NCBI GenBank assembly: GCA_951799445.1
Contig: OX637297.1
Coordinates: forward strand, 8,494,001 to 8,558,000
DNA from: Pseudisothecium myosuroides
Taxonomy: Eukaryota; Streptophyta; Bryopsida; Hypnales; Lembophyllaceae
DNA length: 64,000 nucleotides
Direction of reading: 5' to 3'
Position numbers and translations under genes: made by a program. Of the stretch, positions 1 through 11,814 are shown in pieces (position 1 is the first letter of the stretch; every line of letters starts with the position of its first letter). The notes beneath the pieces were generated by a model. It was not told the DNA's origin. It did not search any database and was given only the letters and a program-made list of their open reading frames with translations.

Positions 1-1977
1 CTTATAGCAAGTTCATTTCAGTTTAATATGAAGTGTTTATGATTTGTATCTATAGTATCAAAAAATAAATGTTGTTAATAAATTATTATGGTTTTTTAGT
101 GAACCCGTACAAGTTCAAGGTCATGATTTAGCTTCTTTCAATTTGTTATACATTATACATTTAGCCAACATTTAGAGAGGGTCTATCAATTTCTTTTTAA
201 TAGAAACAATACAAATTTCAACTGAACATGTTCAAGATTAGATGGATAAAGAGATGTCAACAATGCCACCTACATATGGGAAGAATATAATGTTTCAAGA
301 AAATGGATTTAAAACTAATGAAATGATGCAAAAAATTGAGAATTGTCATTGAAGAAGTTAAATGTGGAAAATTGGGCACCAAAAAAAGATGAGGTAGAAG
401 GGCATGATCAACGTAACTGTAATTAATTTATATTTTTTATTTCCAATGTTTTTAAATGATTTTCCCTTCATGAAGCATATTTGAGGCTGATTTCTAAGAT
501 CCCTTTGCAATACAGAATGAAGAAGTGGAACAGAGACCCGTGCAAATAATCTTGAAAAGAAAAACATTCATCATTCATTTAAAAAAAAAGCATTTTGGAT
601 GCTGGAAGTAGACTTCAAAAACAAATTTTCATGACTTTAAATTCTTGAAAATACAGACGTACTAGTAAAGCTGTCATGAACTTTGACATAGTGTAGACAA
701 CAGATTTTGGTGCCTCAAGCATTGTTTGGATTCAGCACTTTTGGTCAGGTTGTCCTTGGAGAACCTTTTTGTTTTGTTTTGGTGGCATGCTCTTGGTAAT
801 GAGTCAAAATTAGATGTGGGAGGGAAAAAACAAAAAAGAAATTCAGTTGATGAGTTTGTAGATCGAATTTCAAGGAGTTGGAAATTAAATGATTGAATTT
901 AAGTCTGTTGTCCCTACATCTCATGTATCTTGCGTGATCGATTATTTAAAGTTATTATGTGAAGCACATGATTGAAATACTTTGAATGAATTGCAGGTCA
1001 TAACTTCCATCAATAAGCATAGAAATAACTGTAGTCTTTGAAGTAGTATTTTGTTTTGTTTTGTTTTCTACATGATGTTTGGCAAGGCTTGTTTGAAATA
1101 GTTTATTAAGTGTTCAACAAAAAGGGTTGACAATGCAAGAAACATAGGCTTGTTTTGCCTTTTCATTGTAAGGAACTGGAATGAAGTCTATGAAGTTTAT
1201 TGGCAATTAGGGATTGAAAAGGAAGAGACATTCTATATGATATAGTTAGAAGGCAATGTACAAGAAAAGCAACCTTGCTTTGTAAGTGACTAGTAACTAA
1301 GACATGCATTTGGCTTTCATAAATCACACATTAGTGAACATTTCAATGAGGATGTGGCTGCTCTTGTTAACCACTAACCACTGCATTAGGACTTAGAGAA
1401 AATGTATCTAATTATACAAAGCATTGAAAAATATGAAACGACTTGACTTAGATGTTGACCAGTTCCATTTTTCTTCCAACAAAAATGGACTGAGAATTGT
1501 TTCAAGGAGTTTAGTTTCCCCTCAAATGCCATCAGCTTTGAAGAGGTTATAGTAAGAGGAAACTACCTTATGGCAATTCAAATTGCATAGAAGGAAGTGT
1601 ATTGAAGGCACAAGTGAATGAAAAAATCCATTTTGTGGCTACAATGTAATTAAAATCTAACTGTAACGTACATTTGGAAAGAAATTTATGTGGGCAAGAG
1701 TTTCATACAAGTAGACAGCTTGAGTACTTCATGATTTTGAATGCTTTCATAATCAAGTATTGAGAAGTAACAGACTGCATCAAGACAATTGTAGGAAATA
1801 GGATTGCAATTTGCAATGCATTCAATTTCATTGGGGATAGAATGGAAATTGATTGGAAGGTACTTGAACTAGGTAAAGTTCCACAGATTGTGAGCATCCT
1901 CTGGAATGGACAATTGTTTGACCTGCATTCGTAAAAATTGAAGTATATTTATTTTGAAAAATGTGGGAATCCGTCCC
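1..1977. other. AT-rich stretch, no supported gene
   Basis: No reading frame here is long or conserved-looking, and I recognise no domain, RNA gene or terminal repeat. Short open stretches on both strands are broken by many stops. A decayed retroelement or gene remnant is possible, but nothing in the sequence supports naming one. Confidence 0.5.
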
Positions 1978-2260
1978 ATTAGAAGAATTTTGAGGCCTGC
2001 AGAGGGCCATTTCAGGGCTGTTCCCACAACTGGGAACAGCCAGAATATTAAAATAATTTTAAAAAAAAATTAAAATTAAAAAAATTAAAGTATTATTAAA
2101 AAATTTAAAAAATATTAAAAATAATTTAAAAATTAATTTTTTTATTATTTTCTGACGTGGCACTCACGTGACCATGTCAGATTACTGTTCCCAACGCGTT
2201 CCCAGAGTTCCTAGGGCCTAAGAACTCGCAATCTCTTGGAGGCCTCAAAAATCCTCTAAT
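1978..2260. mobile_element. MITE with inverted ends ATTAGARGAWTTTTGAGGCC
   Basis: The left end (1978 on) reads ATTAGAAGAATTTTGAGGCC and the reverse complement of the right end (to 2260) reads ATTAGAGGATTTTTGAGGCC. Inside are GGGAACAG hairpins (about 2020-2040 and 2185-2205) around an almost pure A/T core (2045-2150). The length of 283 bp and lack of coding capacity fit a non-autonomous miniature inverted-repeat element. I see no clean target duplication, so the superfamily is not assigned. Confidence 0.7.
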
Positions 2261-2619
2261 GTGTGGAAATAGAGAACAATACAAGTAGTTGAGAATGTGC
2301 AAGACAATAGACCTTACAGATACCTAAACCCAAATAGAAATGTCTTGGACTCTGTAGATATTGATGAATGTGACTTCAAATTGAGGATATTGTATTCTTA
2401 TGATAAATGTTTACATTATGGAATTATTATAGAATGTGGAATAAGAGGGGGTTCAAATTCAGCAATGTAGCAATGTGAAGAGAATTGTGTATAAAATCAC
2501 TTTTAGCGGACGACCGGCGCTAATAGTTGTTACTAGCACTATTTTGTTGTACTGGCCTTAATGCAGCATTGAAGTTCTGGCCTAGACCAAGAAGACGTTT
2601 ACATCCATCGTGAATCATA
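2261..2619. other. Probable upstream part of the hAT element
   Basis: Non-coding sequence between the MITE and the hAT transposase frame. A GC-rich spot at 2507-2522 (AGCGGACGACCGGCGCT) stands out, but the hAT terminal repeat could not be identified with confidence. Confidence 0.3.
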
Positions 2620-3535
2620 ATGGCAAGTTCATGGAAGCAAACAAAAGAGTGGGACCCATGGTATAAATTCTCAAATTGTGGGACCAAATTGAGTTGCAAT
2701 TTTTGCAATGCAACATTCAGCTATAAACATGAGCGTGCTTTTGTGCATTTTGAATACAGATCAAAGTTGGAGAGGTTGTTGTGTTCTAATATACCTCAGA
2801 CTGTGTGACAAAAATTTGCCAATTGCGCAAATTTTGTTCCACAATGGATGAGTCTACAGGACATGCAAGACGCTTAGTCAGTTTCTAGCGGGCCATTCCA
2901 AGTACCTCCGACGGTCAATTCAAGCCAATCTACTCAAAATGAAGCAACATGAGGGGCAATTGGAGATGGGGGGGACACAAATGAATCAACGCAACCTCCC
3001 CGTAGATCTTCTAGTCTTGCGGCATCAAACTCCACAAGATTTGGACCATTACATCAGCAACGCATGAGCGATACTCTGAATATTGCAAAGAAGAAGGAGT
3101 TGGATGAAAAGTGGGCGAGTTTTTTCTATGAAATGATTGTGCCATTTAATGTGGCGAGGAATCTAACGTTTATTAAGGTGGTGAAGGCAACTTCATTGGC
3201 ACGATTTGAATACTCTCTACCTTCCTACCATCAGTTGAGAAATCAATCAATTGAACCAAAGAAGTTACAAATTAAGAACAAGATTCAAGCAAAAACAACT
3301 TTTGCGATAAAGAATTATGGGGTGGCAATATGCACCAGTGGTTGGGATGATATCAGTCAGCGTCCCCTCATGAATGTAATGATGTCATACCCTAGTGGTG
3401 ACGTGTTCCTCGGATCCATACACTTCCATGCACACAAAAACCATGACCTATGTAGCAGATCAATTGAAAGTATTCATCAAGAAGGTGGATTTCCAAAACG
3501 TAACTCAAATTTGAACGAACAACGCAGCAAACATG
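2620..3535 (+). pseudogene. hAT transposase, 5' part (BED zinc finger and DUF659), decayed
   Basis: This is the N-terminal half of a hAT-superfamily transposase, the enzyme that cuts and pastes hAT DNA transposons. The frame opens with a BED-type zinc finger (WDPWYKF, then CNFC and downstream histidines). It continues through a Ser/Gln-rich linker into the DUF659 fold (FYEMIVPFNVARN, then AICTSGWDDISQRPLMNV). It stays in one frame from 2620 to about 3430 apart from three internal stops (TGA 2806, then one TAG and one TGA before 3064). A frameshift near 3430-3440 then leads into VADQLKVFIKKVDFQNVTQI and TNNAANM, the usual VTDNAAN region of DUF659. The frame stops at 3535, where a 4.76-kb insertion begins, and resumes at 8301. 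The family call is secure; the gene is not functional. Confidence 0.9.
3531..3535. repeat. 5-bp target-site duplication (left), ACATG
   Basis: ACATG here is repeated at 8296-8300 directly after the inserted element. Keeping one copy joins the hAT frame as AAN-M-LGAIDD, in frame. Confidence 0.85.
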
Positions 3536-3899
3536 TGTGGGTGCTGGATTACCCACCCTTGGTAATAGAGCGAACACCGACCAGGTTCTATGCCTTTATC
3601 CACTTTTTTAATATATGGGGGTGTTGTGAGCGCGGTCCACTGTGCCTTCCAAGCAATGGATCTTTTTTGCTAACGTTTCCTAAGGATTGTGGATGGCAGC
3701 GAATAATTAGTAATGCATGTAGTAACTCACAAATTAACTACGATGTTCAGAGTGATGGTGAAATCCTGATTCCCTAACTATCTATCCTATGTCGAGGGTC
3801 GACTGGGTAATTGGCGTCATTTCTAACGTCCCTAACTACGTAAAAAGGGGAACCCCTATGTTCCTTCCATGAACCCTTAAGACTATCTTGGATTTCTAA

Positions 3900-4760
3900 G
3901 ACTCCACCTAGAAGTTCTACTTTTAAAAACTACCCCTAAAGTCCAACTTCTTAATGTAACTCTAGATTTTACTTCTTCAGCTTGGTTCTAGGTATTAACT
4001 ACCGACTTCTATTCTATGTTTTGACTTTTGACTCTAGGTTTTTACTTCTAAATCAACTTCAACTCCTAACTTCCAAGTTTGAACCTTCTAGGGTAATTCT
4101 AAGTTTCACTTTTAATTCTATATTCTCATTTCTAAACTACTCTAGGATTTACCCTCTAAAGTTAACTCTAACTTTTCACTTTTTTACTGTAGATTTTTAC
4201 TCCTAATTTAACTCTAGGTTTTTGACTTTTAACTCTAAATTTTTACTTCTAAAATTAATCCCCAATCTTAACCTCCGACTTTAACTCTACATTCTCACTT
4301 TGACTCTAGATTTTTCTACTTCCAACTAACTCTAAAATTTTACTTCTACCTCTAAGTTTTAACTTCTACTTTTAGCTTTTCACTCTAACCTTTTACTCCC
4401 CTATTGACTTTAAAATTTAACCTTTAAATTCAATCTAAACTTTTGACTTTTGACTTTTGACTCCTACTTCCAACTTTAATCCTATCGTTTTAATCCTAGA
4501 TTAACTCTAAATGTTACCCTCCTAAATTTAATTCCAACTTTTAACTCTAGGGTTTTGACTTCTAATTTTAACTCTATTTCTAACTCAACAATCTACTTCC
4601 TAAGTGGATTCTACTTTTGACTTCTATTTCCTACTCTACTTTTTACCTCCCAAAGTTAACTCCAAATTTCGACTTTTGAATTTTAACTTCCCTAATTAAA
4701 ATCTTAATTTAACTCTAGGTTTTTAAACCGTTATTTGATCTTTAATTTTAATCCTAAATC
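3900..4760. repeat. Degenerate low-complexity tract built on CTAACTT and TTTTGACTT words
   Basis: For about 850 bases the plus strand is a string of variants of ACTCTAGGTTTTGACTTCTAA with almost no purine runs. It reads as an old, drifted short tandem repeat. Open frames in it have biased composition and are not genes. Confidence 0.6.
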
Positions 4761-5719
4761 CTCCTTTTAATCTAATCCTAATTTCCGTCCATTGTTCCTT
4801 GTGGATCAAATTTAATTAAAATTCCTCCGTTCTACCCCCTACCGCTTAACTTAGCCTAACGCGGTCAGTTTACGGTCAAATCTTAATTATAAGATGTTTT
4901 TGGAAACCTCTATCACTAATCTATAACTTTTTGAATCTAAACTTCTAATTTGCACTAATCTCGGGTGCTAATCACGCTCTAAGGGCTGATTAGGAAAATA
5001 AATGCTAATTAGGGAGAAACATCAAAGATTAAATCAAAAACTCACCTCTTCACTACCGATGTCGGAAATAACTTCGTCCACGTCCACGTGTACATCCTCA
5101 CGCTCCATGGTAGTCTTTGGCTTTGTTTTGAATTTTTTCTGAGCTCACCGCTTATTGAGAAAATATTACAATTTTTGATGATCTAAACTCCCTCTTTCCC
5201 TTCCTCCTTTCTTTCTTTCTTCCCCTCTCTTCTACACTAGCACTATTCCACCTAACCTTTTATGAGTCTTACACTATGGTTTCAAACTACAAGAAGGGTT
5301 TAAATGTTCTTCCTACCCTCTTACGCAACCTTGCTTTGTGTCATCCTAATCCTCCTCCCAACGGTTGCAAGGAGTTCTTCTAGATTTCCTACCTAATCTC
5401 CTAGCTAGGCACTATTCATCATCTCTCTCCTTTCCACTCTTATAACACATCCTTCTTCCTAATTTCCTTCCATTATGTGTAGGTGTAAGTGGTGATGCAG
5501 GTAGGATCGAATGTTTTTGTGCAGGTGGCGCGTGGAGTGGCAGCTTCTATTTCTCCCCCCCTTTCTCTTGTGTTTTTGAAGTTCCAAGTTGAGTTTTTTC
5601 CTCTCCCCAATTGGAATCCAAAATTTCAGACTTTAAAAAATCAAAAAATTAAAAAAAAAAGGGTGGTTGGGGCCCCGTATGGCATCGTCCCGCTTAGTTC
5701 TGGAAATCCAGAAATTTAG

Positions 5720-5935
5720 TTCAGTTAACCAAGCTGACTAGCACGATGGCTGATGTTCAGTTCAGTCAAACAGACTAGCCCGATGCTGATGTTCAGCTCA
5801 GTCAAGCTGACTGCCCGATGTATGCTGGCTGTATGGCTGGCTGCCGGCTGGTTTGGTATGCCGGTCCGGTATGGCTGGCTGTATGGTGGTCGGTATGCTG
5901 GCCCGGTATGTTGGCTGTATGCTGGTCCGGGGTAC
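5720..5935. repeat. ~40-bp tandem repeat followed by a GCTGGCTGTAT-type repeat
   Basis: Three imperfect units begin at 5720, 5761 and 5797, each built on TTCAGTCAAGCTGACTAGCC then CGATGCTGATG. They are followed by variants of TATGCTGGCTG to about 5935. The tract lies inside the inserted retroelement. Confidence 0.65.
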
Positions 5936-6361
5936 TAGCTGCCCTTCCCAAAAAATCCACACAACCGGGTTCCCTTAGGGGAATCCACTAACACAAACTT
6001 AAATTGGATTTCTAGTAGGGGGTTAGGGCCAGGATCGAAGCTTCGCCGTCCGGGGAGTTAGGCCCCAAATTTTTAGAACGGTCACCTAAGCTAAGTGTTA
6101 CGGGATGGTCACTCTCTTCCTAAAAACTCGTGACCAATCTTGGAAACTAAACTCTGGACTTTTTCAAGAAGGTCTTGGAAACTAGACTTTGGAATCTAAG
6201 GCTATGGAGGTTCAAGGCTCCGCCGTAAAATTGGTTTTAACACCAACTTTAGGACTTGTAACACTCCATGGGTTCAAAGCTCTGCCGTCTAAGACTATTT
6301 TAACACACACTATAGGACTTGACGTGGTCACTAGTTCAAAGCTTCGCCGCCGTGGGGGGGT

Positions 6362-6600
6362 TTCACACAACAAGGGGAATATTAGAAGAAGGTAGAAAAG
6401 ACAAACTTAAGGAACACACGTGACAAAGCCAAAGCTTCGCCGTCCCGAGGGGAGGTCCACGCAACAAGGGGAATATTAGAAGAAGGTAGAAAAGACAAAC
6501 TTGAGAAACACACGTGACAAAGCCAAAGCTTCGCCATCCCGAGGGGGGGTCCACACAACAAGGGGAAGATTAGAAGAGGATGAGAATACACAAGTGAGGA
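6362..6600. repeat. 94-bp tandem repeat, about 2.5 units
   Basis: The word CAACAAGGGGA recurs at 6368, 6462 and 6556, a constant period of 94 bp. Each unit contains AAGCTTCGCCGTCCCGAGG. Looser relatives of the AAGCTTCGCCGTC word also occur at about 6040, 6210, 6275 and 6340, so the array grew from a motif already present in the element. Confidence 0.85.
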
Positions 6601-7079
6601 AAAACAACACGGTTAGGACACGTAAAGACACACAACTTCACAAGCTAAAGGCCCCTCAAAGCGGCATCGCCAAGGTACAGTGAGGGGTGACTTTAGGATT
6701 AGGACAAGACACCAAAAGACTCCTAAACTCACAAGTTAGATCACAAAGGAACTACAAGAGAGAAACGAGGACTCTTAACTCGTAACAAAGGTACAACAAC
6801 GTATGAGAAGTACACAAGGCAAGATAGAAGGACCCCCTAAGGACCTTCAAAGCTTGAAATCTAGCAACAATGGAGCAAAAAGTGCTCCAAAAACACCGTA
6901 GAGGTTTTTGGCTTCAAACGCCAAAATATCCAAAGCAAATTGGACCCACGGACCCAAACAAAAGTGAGGGGGTGTTTTAGAGAGAGAAATGGGGCTCTTA
7001 TATAGGTTTTCCAAGGGCTCATCCCTCTCTCTAAAGCTCTAAGGTAACCTTATCAACGGGGATTTTCATCCTCATCCTC

Positions 7080-8290
7080 AAAGATTTTCATCCTACATCC
7101 TAAATTTCTACTTCTACCATCTATGCTGGACCAACATCCTAACTTTTGGAGATTAGCTCCAATCGCCAAACGGATTGCGCCGTTGGATCCAGATCGCCGT
7201 GTTCAGTCCTAAATCCTCCTACCCCTTGTATCGAGGCCAAAAACCCATTGTAGGCTAATTTAGTTTAAAAACCAAATCGTGGTAAAATCCTAGATCTTGG
7301 GGGTCTCCTATTTTGAGAAATGTGAATAGCCTAGGGTCTCCGGTAGGTGCGAGAGAGTCGGGAAGGACTTTTGGTTGACTTCGTTTCGCCATCGTATGGG
7401 CCCGGGATGCCGGTCAATGTGGCGAGGACCCCGCCACGTGGTTAATTCCTGAGGAATCTCGCCGGTTTGGGTACTTGCCGCTATCGGAATGTTGTGAAAC
7501 TTCACGGAGCGCATTATTAACATAAAACAAGCTAGTCTAATTTTTAGTGAGATTTTATTGTAACCTGGGTAATTTCCATGAAATTCCCGTTGGAGGTTAA
7601 GAGGGTTGACCACCCGGAAAAGGTTCTTCTGCAAGTCGAAAGATGCCGGGATTTTTCACGTGACCTCTCAGGGAGTCGCATGAAAGACGTGCGGGTGTAT
7701 TTCCATACCTAGCACGATTGGTCAATGGAGATTTAAAACTGGCCATCTCCTTGAATTAGCGATGGTGCGGGAATCTTCTGCAGGTGGAGGAATCTTGGCA
7801 AACCGATTTTGCCGTTGGACTCCTGGCATGGGATTCACCCTAGAACAGCATCCCTGGGCTGTAGATTCCTCCACAGGCCTGGTCTTGCGTGAGTGGCTCC
7901 TGCATGCTAACAATCGGGATTTTGGGAATTCGTCGATCTAATGGGGAATTCTAAATCTAACTCTAGGACCCGACCTAGTGGCCTCGCTGTGGATCCCTCG
8001 GACCAACCTAGCCATGAATCGCCACATTCATGGTGGGATTTAGCCTTTTTGGAGCTGTGTGACTCGAATCCTCTAAATCTAACCTTTTCGTTATTTCTAT
8101 ACTATTTTTAGGCAAGGTTTGGGGGATTCTAAGTAAAAAACACAAATCTAGACCAAATACTATAATGGATATGACACAACCCTATTTCGGTACTACACTC
8201 TTTTTATGGGTTTTTTTATACTTTTATCAACTTTAAATTGCAAATTTCCAAAAAAATAATTCTATGAGTCCCAAGTGACAAATTGGGAGC
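7080..8290. other. GC-richer end of the inserted retroelement, no gene
   Basis: The base composition is more balanced, but no frame shows a recognisable domain. The final ~250 bases before 8295 are AT-rich. No primer-binding site or polypurine tract was identified with confidence. Confidence 0.4.
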
Positions 8291-8295
8291 TCACA

Positions 8296-8300
8296 ACATG
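8296..8300. repeat. 5-bp target-site duplication (right), ACATG
   Basis: Matches 3531-3535. It lies directly after the CA end of the inserted element and directly before the resumed hAT frame. Confidence 0.85.
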
Positions 8301-9418
8301 CTTGGGGCAATTGATGATATTATCCGCACATACAAGCATATTTTTAAGCAAGATTGCATGGCATACGTATTGGATCTGCTATTGGAAGATTAGGCTAAGG
8401 TCAATCAATTTAAAGATTTAATTCTCAAGGCAAAAAAGGTGTGCCAATACATTAGGGGCCATCATGCAATAGTGTCCATTTTTTGCGAGTTGAGCCCAAA
8501 CAAACAACTCTTAGTGCCCGCGAAAACTTGATTTGCTTGCAATTTCCTCATGCTGCAAAACCTGGTCTTACTAAGACCACAACTAGAGGCCTTGGATCAG
8601 CATCTATGTGTTCTCAATTATGTTGCGAAGCAGCCACGTACCTTGGCAGGTACTGTCATCGACACCATTAAAGATCTTGGCTTCTGGCAAAGATGTGTAA
8701 ATTATGTGCACATAGTGGAAGACATATTGAAGGCTTTGCAAGTATTTGATGGTCGCAAAGCTGCCATGGGCAAGGCGTGGCTCACAATGCACAACTTGCG
8801 AAGACATGTGTTTTCATTGAGAGAGCCTTCCTTCTCTTTGCGGCCTAAAGTGGATGACGCTCTCAAGGAGGCCTTTGACAAAAGATGGGCAATGGCATAT
8901 TCTGATCTTCACTATGCAAGTGCACTATTAAACCCATACATCAAAGATCATTTGCATCTTAAGACTAACAGAGTTGTCTTTTGAGCATTGTATTGAGTCA
9001 TCCGTAAATTAGAGGGTGTAGTGGGTGTGCATTTTGATGACGTCTTGGCAGAATTAACGCAATATGAAGAGAGCATTGGACCAAATAGCCCTGAAGAATC
9101 ATCCAACATCCATGAGGCTGGCATGCTCCCCCACTAATTTTGGCATAGGATTGGAGACCACGCCTTATCAAAGATTGCGGTGCGTGTTCTATTCCTCACA
9201 TATTTGGCATCGTCTTGCAAATGAAATTGGAATATGTATTCTTTTGTCCAAAATAGAAGCAGAAACCAACTTACAATGGAAAAGGTGGAATCATTGGTAT
9301 TCATTTATACCAATAGCCGTGTTCTTTGTCAAAAACTCGGGGATGACCCAATTTGTTGGTAAGATGCAAATGTTTACTCAAAGGATTTCAATCCAGATGC
9401 CCTTGGCACTGTTCTAGT
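8301..9418 (+). pseudogene. hAT transposase, 3' part (catalytic end and hAT dimerisation domain), decayed
   Basis: The hAT frame continues as LGAIDDIIRTYKHIFKQDC then YVLDLLLED, the C-x-H-x-LDLLLED region of DUF659 hAT proteins. Next come FACNFLMLQNLVLLRPQL (the RFATxFxML motif with its Arg codon changed to TGA) and an Ala/Leu-rich helical part (8550-8980). The hAT dimerisation region follows: VRVLFLTYLASSC, NWNMYSF, NQLTMEKVESLVFIYTNSR, at about 9170-9330. In-frame stops (TAG after LLLED, TGA before FACNF, and others of all three types near 8981, 9130, 9220 and 9355) break the frame, but I see no indel up to 9418. Several fit single C-to-T or G-to-A changes at conserved Trp or Arg codons. 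The element is dead; the family call is secure. Confidence 0.9.
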
Positions 9419-10809
9419 TGGTGAACCTAATTGCAAATTTGATGCAATGCGCACAAAGGATGAGGCTCAAGATGACATGGAAGTGAACCAAGCCCCTCCG
9501 GCATACCAAGTGAACTGCTACGGGGACAAACATGATGTGGACAATATTCTCCATGACCGTTGGGGTCCCATGCCCTGTCGCAGTCTTTTGCCTCCCCCCC
9601 TCAAAATGAAGGTACTGCTGGGGTGAACAATTTGTCTTCTTCTTTAAAGAGCAATAAACCAAATGCAACAAATGGTGACAGTCATGATACCCACAACAAC
9701 AATGACAATAATGACGACAATCGTCCCCCTAAAAATAATGGCGGAAATAGAAATGACCGCAATGATGGCAATGGAGGGAATGTGGAGAACCGTACAACTA
9801 ACCGTACAACAAATAGTGAAGGGTCTCTCCATGATGGAGATACTAGTCAAGGACGTGGTGGGGTGGGTGGCTAATGTGGTGGCAATACATTTGTATTAGG
9901 GTGCTATAGAACAAACATTGAGGATACATCAACAATTCAATCTATTGCAACAAATCAAAGGAACGTTGATGTTGGGAGGCCTATACACCGCAAGCATGTA
10001 CAAGACAATAATCTCTGCACACACATTCTTCTGAACATGCTAGCTTGTGCCTCAGCCCCTATTGTTGTTCAAGGATCAAGAATATGGGCACAACATTCCA
10101 CCCCCCCTACCCAAGCTTCAAATCTCATGGACATTGTCAATTTCAATGAAGGAATAAGCCTTGTGGAGAATGTTGATGTGACCATGAATAATGTTTCAAA
10201 TGCTCCTAGGGGTGGTAGACCCCCTCAACCCCCTCGTCCTCACACAGTGGGCCAGTATGGATTGCAACGTTGCGGTTCTCGTGGAGGAAGGGACATAGGT
10301 GGTCTGTCATCATCAAGGGTGCCAAAACGTCCTCTACGGGGAATTGGAGCACGGTGTCCTGATGAAGTGATAGCGCCGTTTCTAGATACATACATTTTGG
10401 GCCTGACTTTGTCAACCCTAGCGGTTGTTGTTCCTAGAGGTTGAGGGGCCTGGCTATAAACTTTGATGCAAAGTATCCTGCTGTGAAGCGATACAAAAAA
10501 CTAGTGAGCAGGAAGAATGAAAGACGTGGAACAATATTCACCGAGCTTCAAAACGAAAATTTAGAAGTTGAGGGCCATCGGCCATCGACTCATGGTGACA
10601 AAGAAGAGGTACTTGGTAGTGCAAAAGATGATGAAGAAGAAGACAACAATAAGTTTGAGACCGACTGCAATGAAGCACCAGCAGATGAGGATGTGCCCAT
10701 TCCAGATGCTTGTTTGGTAGGACCCTCTACCCAAGAACGTCGTAGATCAAATCAATTGAATAATGCAAAGGAAGCAACAATAGATGTTGAAGGAAATTCT
10801 AGCACTTGA
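9419..10809 (+). pseudogene. Probable low-complexity C-terminal tail of the hAT protein
   Basis: Directly after the dimerisation domain the frame continues through an acidic stretch (EAQDDMEVNQAPP), then shifts near 9590 into a run very rich in Asn, Asp and Gly (9660-9870). Further broken pieces follow: a Gly/Arg/Pro-rich segment (10200-10440) and an acidic segment (10600-10700, DDEEEDNNKFETD). There is no recognisable fold. Position and direction suggest tails of the same transposon protein or of a second open frame of the element. Biased composition makes this uncertain, and it is clearly broken by stops. Confidence 0.4.
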
Positions 10810-11133
10810 AAACAAGATTCACTAGGAAGAATAGGAGTGCTTTAGATAACCAGTCTGCATTTCATGGAAGTTTGTGTTCATTGTACTGTTATTGTGGTTT
10901 GCAATGCTCAAAATCTATAAATATTTTTGGTTATCATGAAGAAATGTGCATTTGTCCTAGTTTTCAATTTGTGATGTATTTTCAACCCCCTGGTCAACCG
11001 TAACTAGCAGTACATGGTTAACATTTCTAAAAGGATAAGATTAGTTGAAAGTGTCGCAAACTATTATTATCATCTAATTTGATCCTAATCCCATGAAAAA
11101 AGAATCCCTAAAGCCTTAAAAAATAAAGCTATT
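10810..11133. other. Non-coding stretch, possibly hAT 3' flank
   Basis: AT-rich sequence with no supported frame. The right end of the hAT element probably lies in or near it, but no terminal repeat matching the left side was found by eye. Confidence 0.3.
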
Positions 11134-11530
11134 TCAATATCCATGCACCAGCTTGGCAGAGTCCAAGTCCAAACATACTAAGTCCATGCCCACACTCTTA
11201 AGTCCGCACCCAGATAGTGCACATTTCAGCCCATCAGAGTCCACGTCCAGACAACTAAGTTTCCACCCGTACCCTTGAGTCCATGCCTCGACATTTGAAG
11301 TTGCTGCCCCACAGGGTCTGCGCCCATGATGATGCGTTTTCACCCGCCCTAATATGTCCGGGCCCAAGCACTGTACATCCTTGCCTGTCTGAATCCACGC
11401 CCCTACAATAAAGTTTTCGCCTACACTTTACCATCCGCGCCTTGGTGTGTTCAATTTCTACCCACCTACGTCCACGCCAAGACAAGGACGTTTTCGCCCC
11501 CTGTACACCCGTGCCCCATTTCAATATAAA
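11134..11530. repeat. Degenerate ~40-bp tandem array (GTCCACGCC / AAGTTTTCGCCC)
   Basis: About nine to ten units of 36-42 bp can be laid out. Each begins GTCCACGCC or a variant and carries AAGTTTTCGCCC or a variant near its middle, for example at about 11233, 11278, 11320, 11358, 11393, 11432 and 11468. The units have diverged strongly. An open frame on the minus strand follows from the repeat and is not evidence of a gene. Confidence 0.6.
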
Positions 11531-11814
11531 ATTCCACATTTTCAGACACCACGCCACGCGGTAAGGGTAAATTAGGATAAGTTTTTTTTTATGTGCAAAA
11601 AATTCTAAGCCGGTGAAATTTGAAGTGGTCCGGATTGTCCGATTGTCCCATCCGGGAAGTCTAGTGACCCTGATTTGTCCAATGTAACAACCCTGGTTTC
11701 CTTCCCCCCTATTTGGAGTTCTTCCAATTATTTGTTTCATCTTTGAGTCAAGGATAATTGACACTCCATTAATGCCCTGCATGTTTTTCAATCTAGACAC
11801 TTAGATTCTAACTA

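Larger units (their letters stand above)
3536..8295. mobile_element. 4.76-kb TG...CA insertion in the hAT gene (probable solo LTR or LARD-like)
   Basis: The insertion starts TGTGGGTGCTGG and ends GGGAGCTCACA, so it has the TG...CA ends of an LTR retrotransposon. It is flanked by a 5-bp duplication (ACATG), the usual size for LTR-element integration. No gag, protease, reverse transcriptase or integrase frame is visible, and I found no second copy of the first 20 bases inside it. It therefore looks like a very long solo LTR, or a large non-autonomous retroelement whose LTRs I could not delimit. Contents: a pyrimidine-rich degenerate tract (about 3900-4760), ~40-bp and GCTGGC-type repeats (5720-5935), a 94-bp tandem repeat (about 6362-6600), and GC-richer unique DNA to about 8000. 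The insertion site and type are well supported; the solo-LTR reading is inference. Confidence 0.75.

Noticed and set aside
1000..1600. Decayed gag-like or reverse transcriptase-like coding sequence
   Set aside because: Stops are dense in all frames and no catalytic motif such as YVDD could be read.
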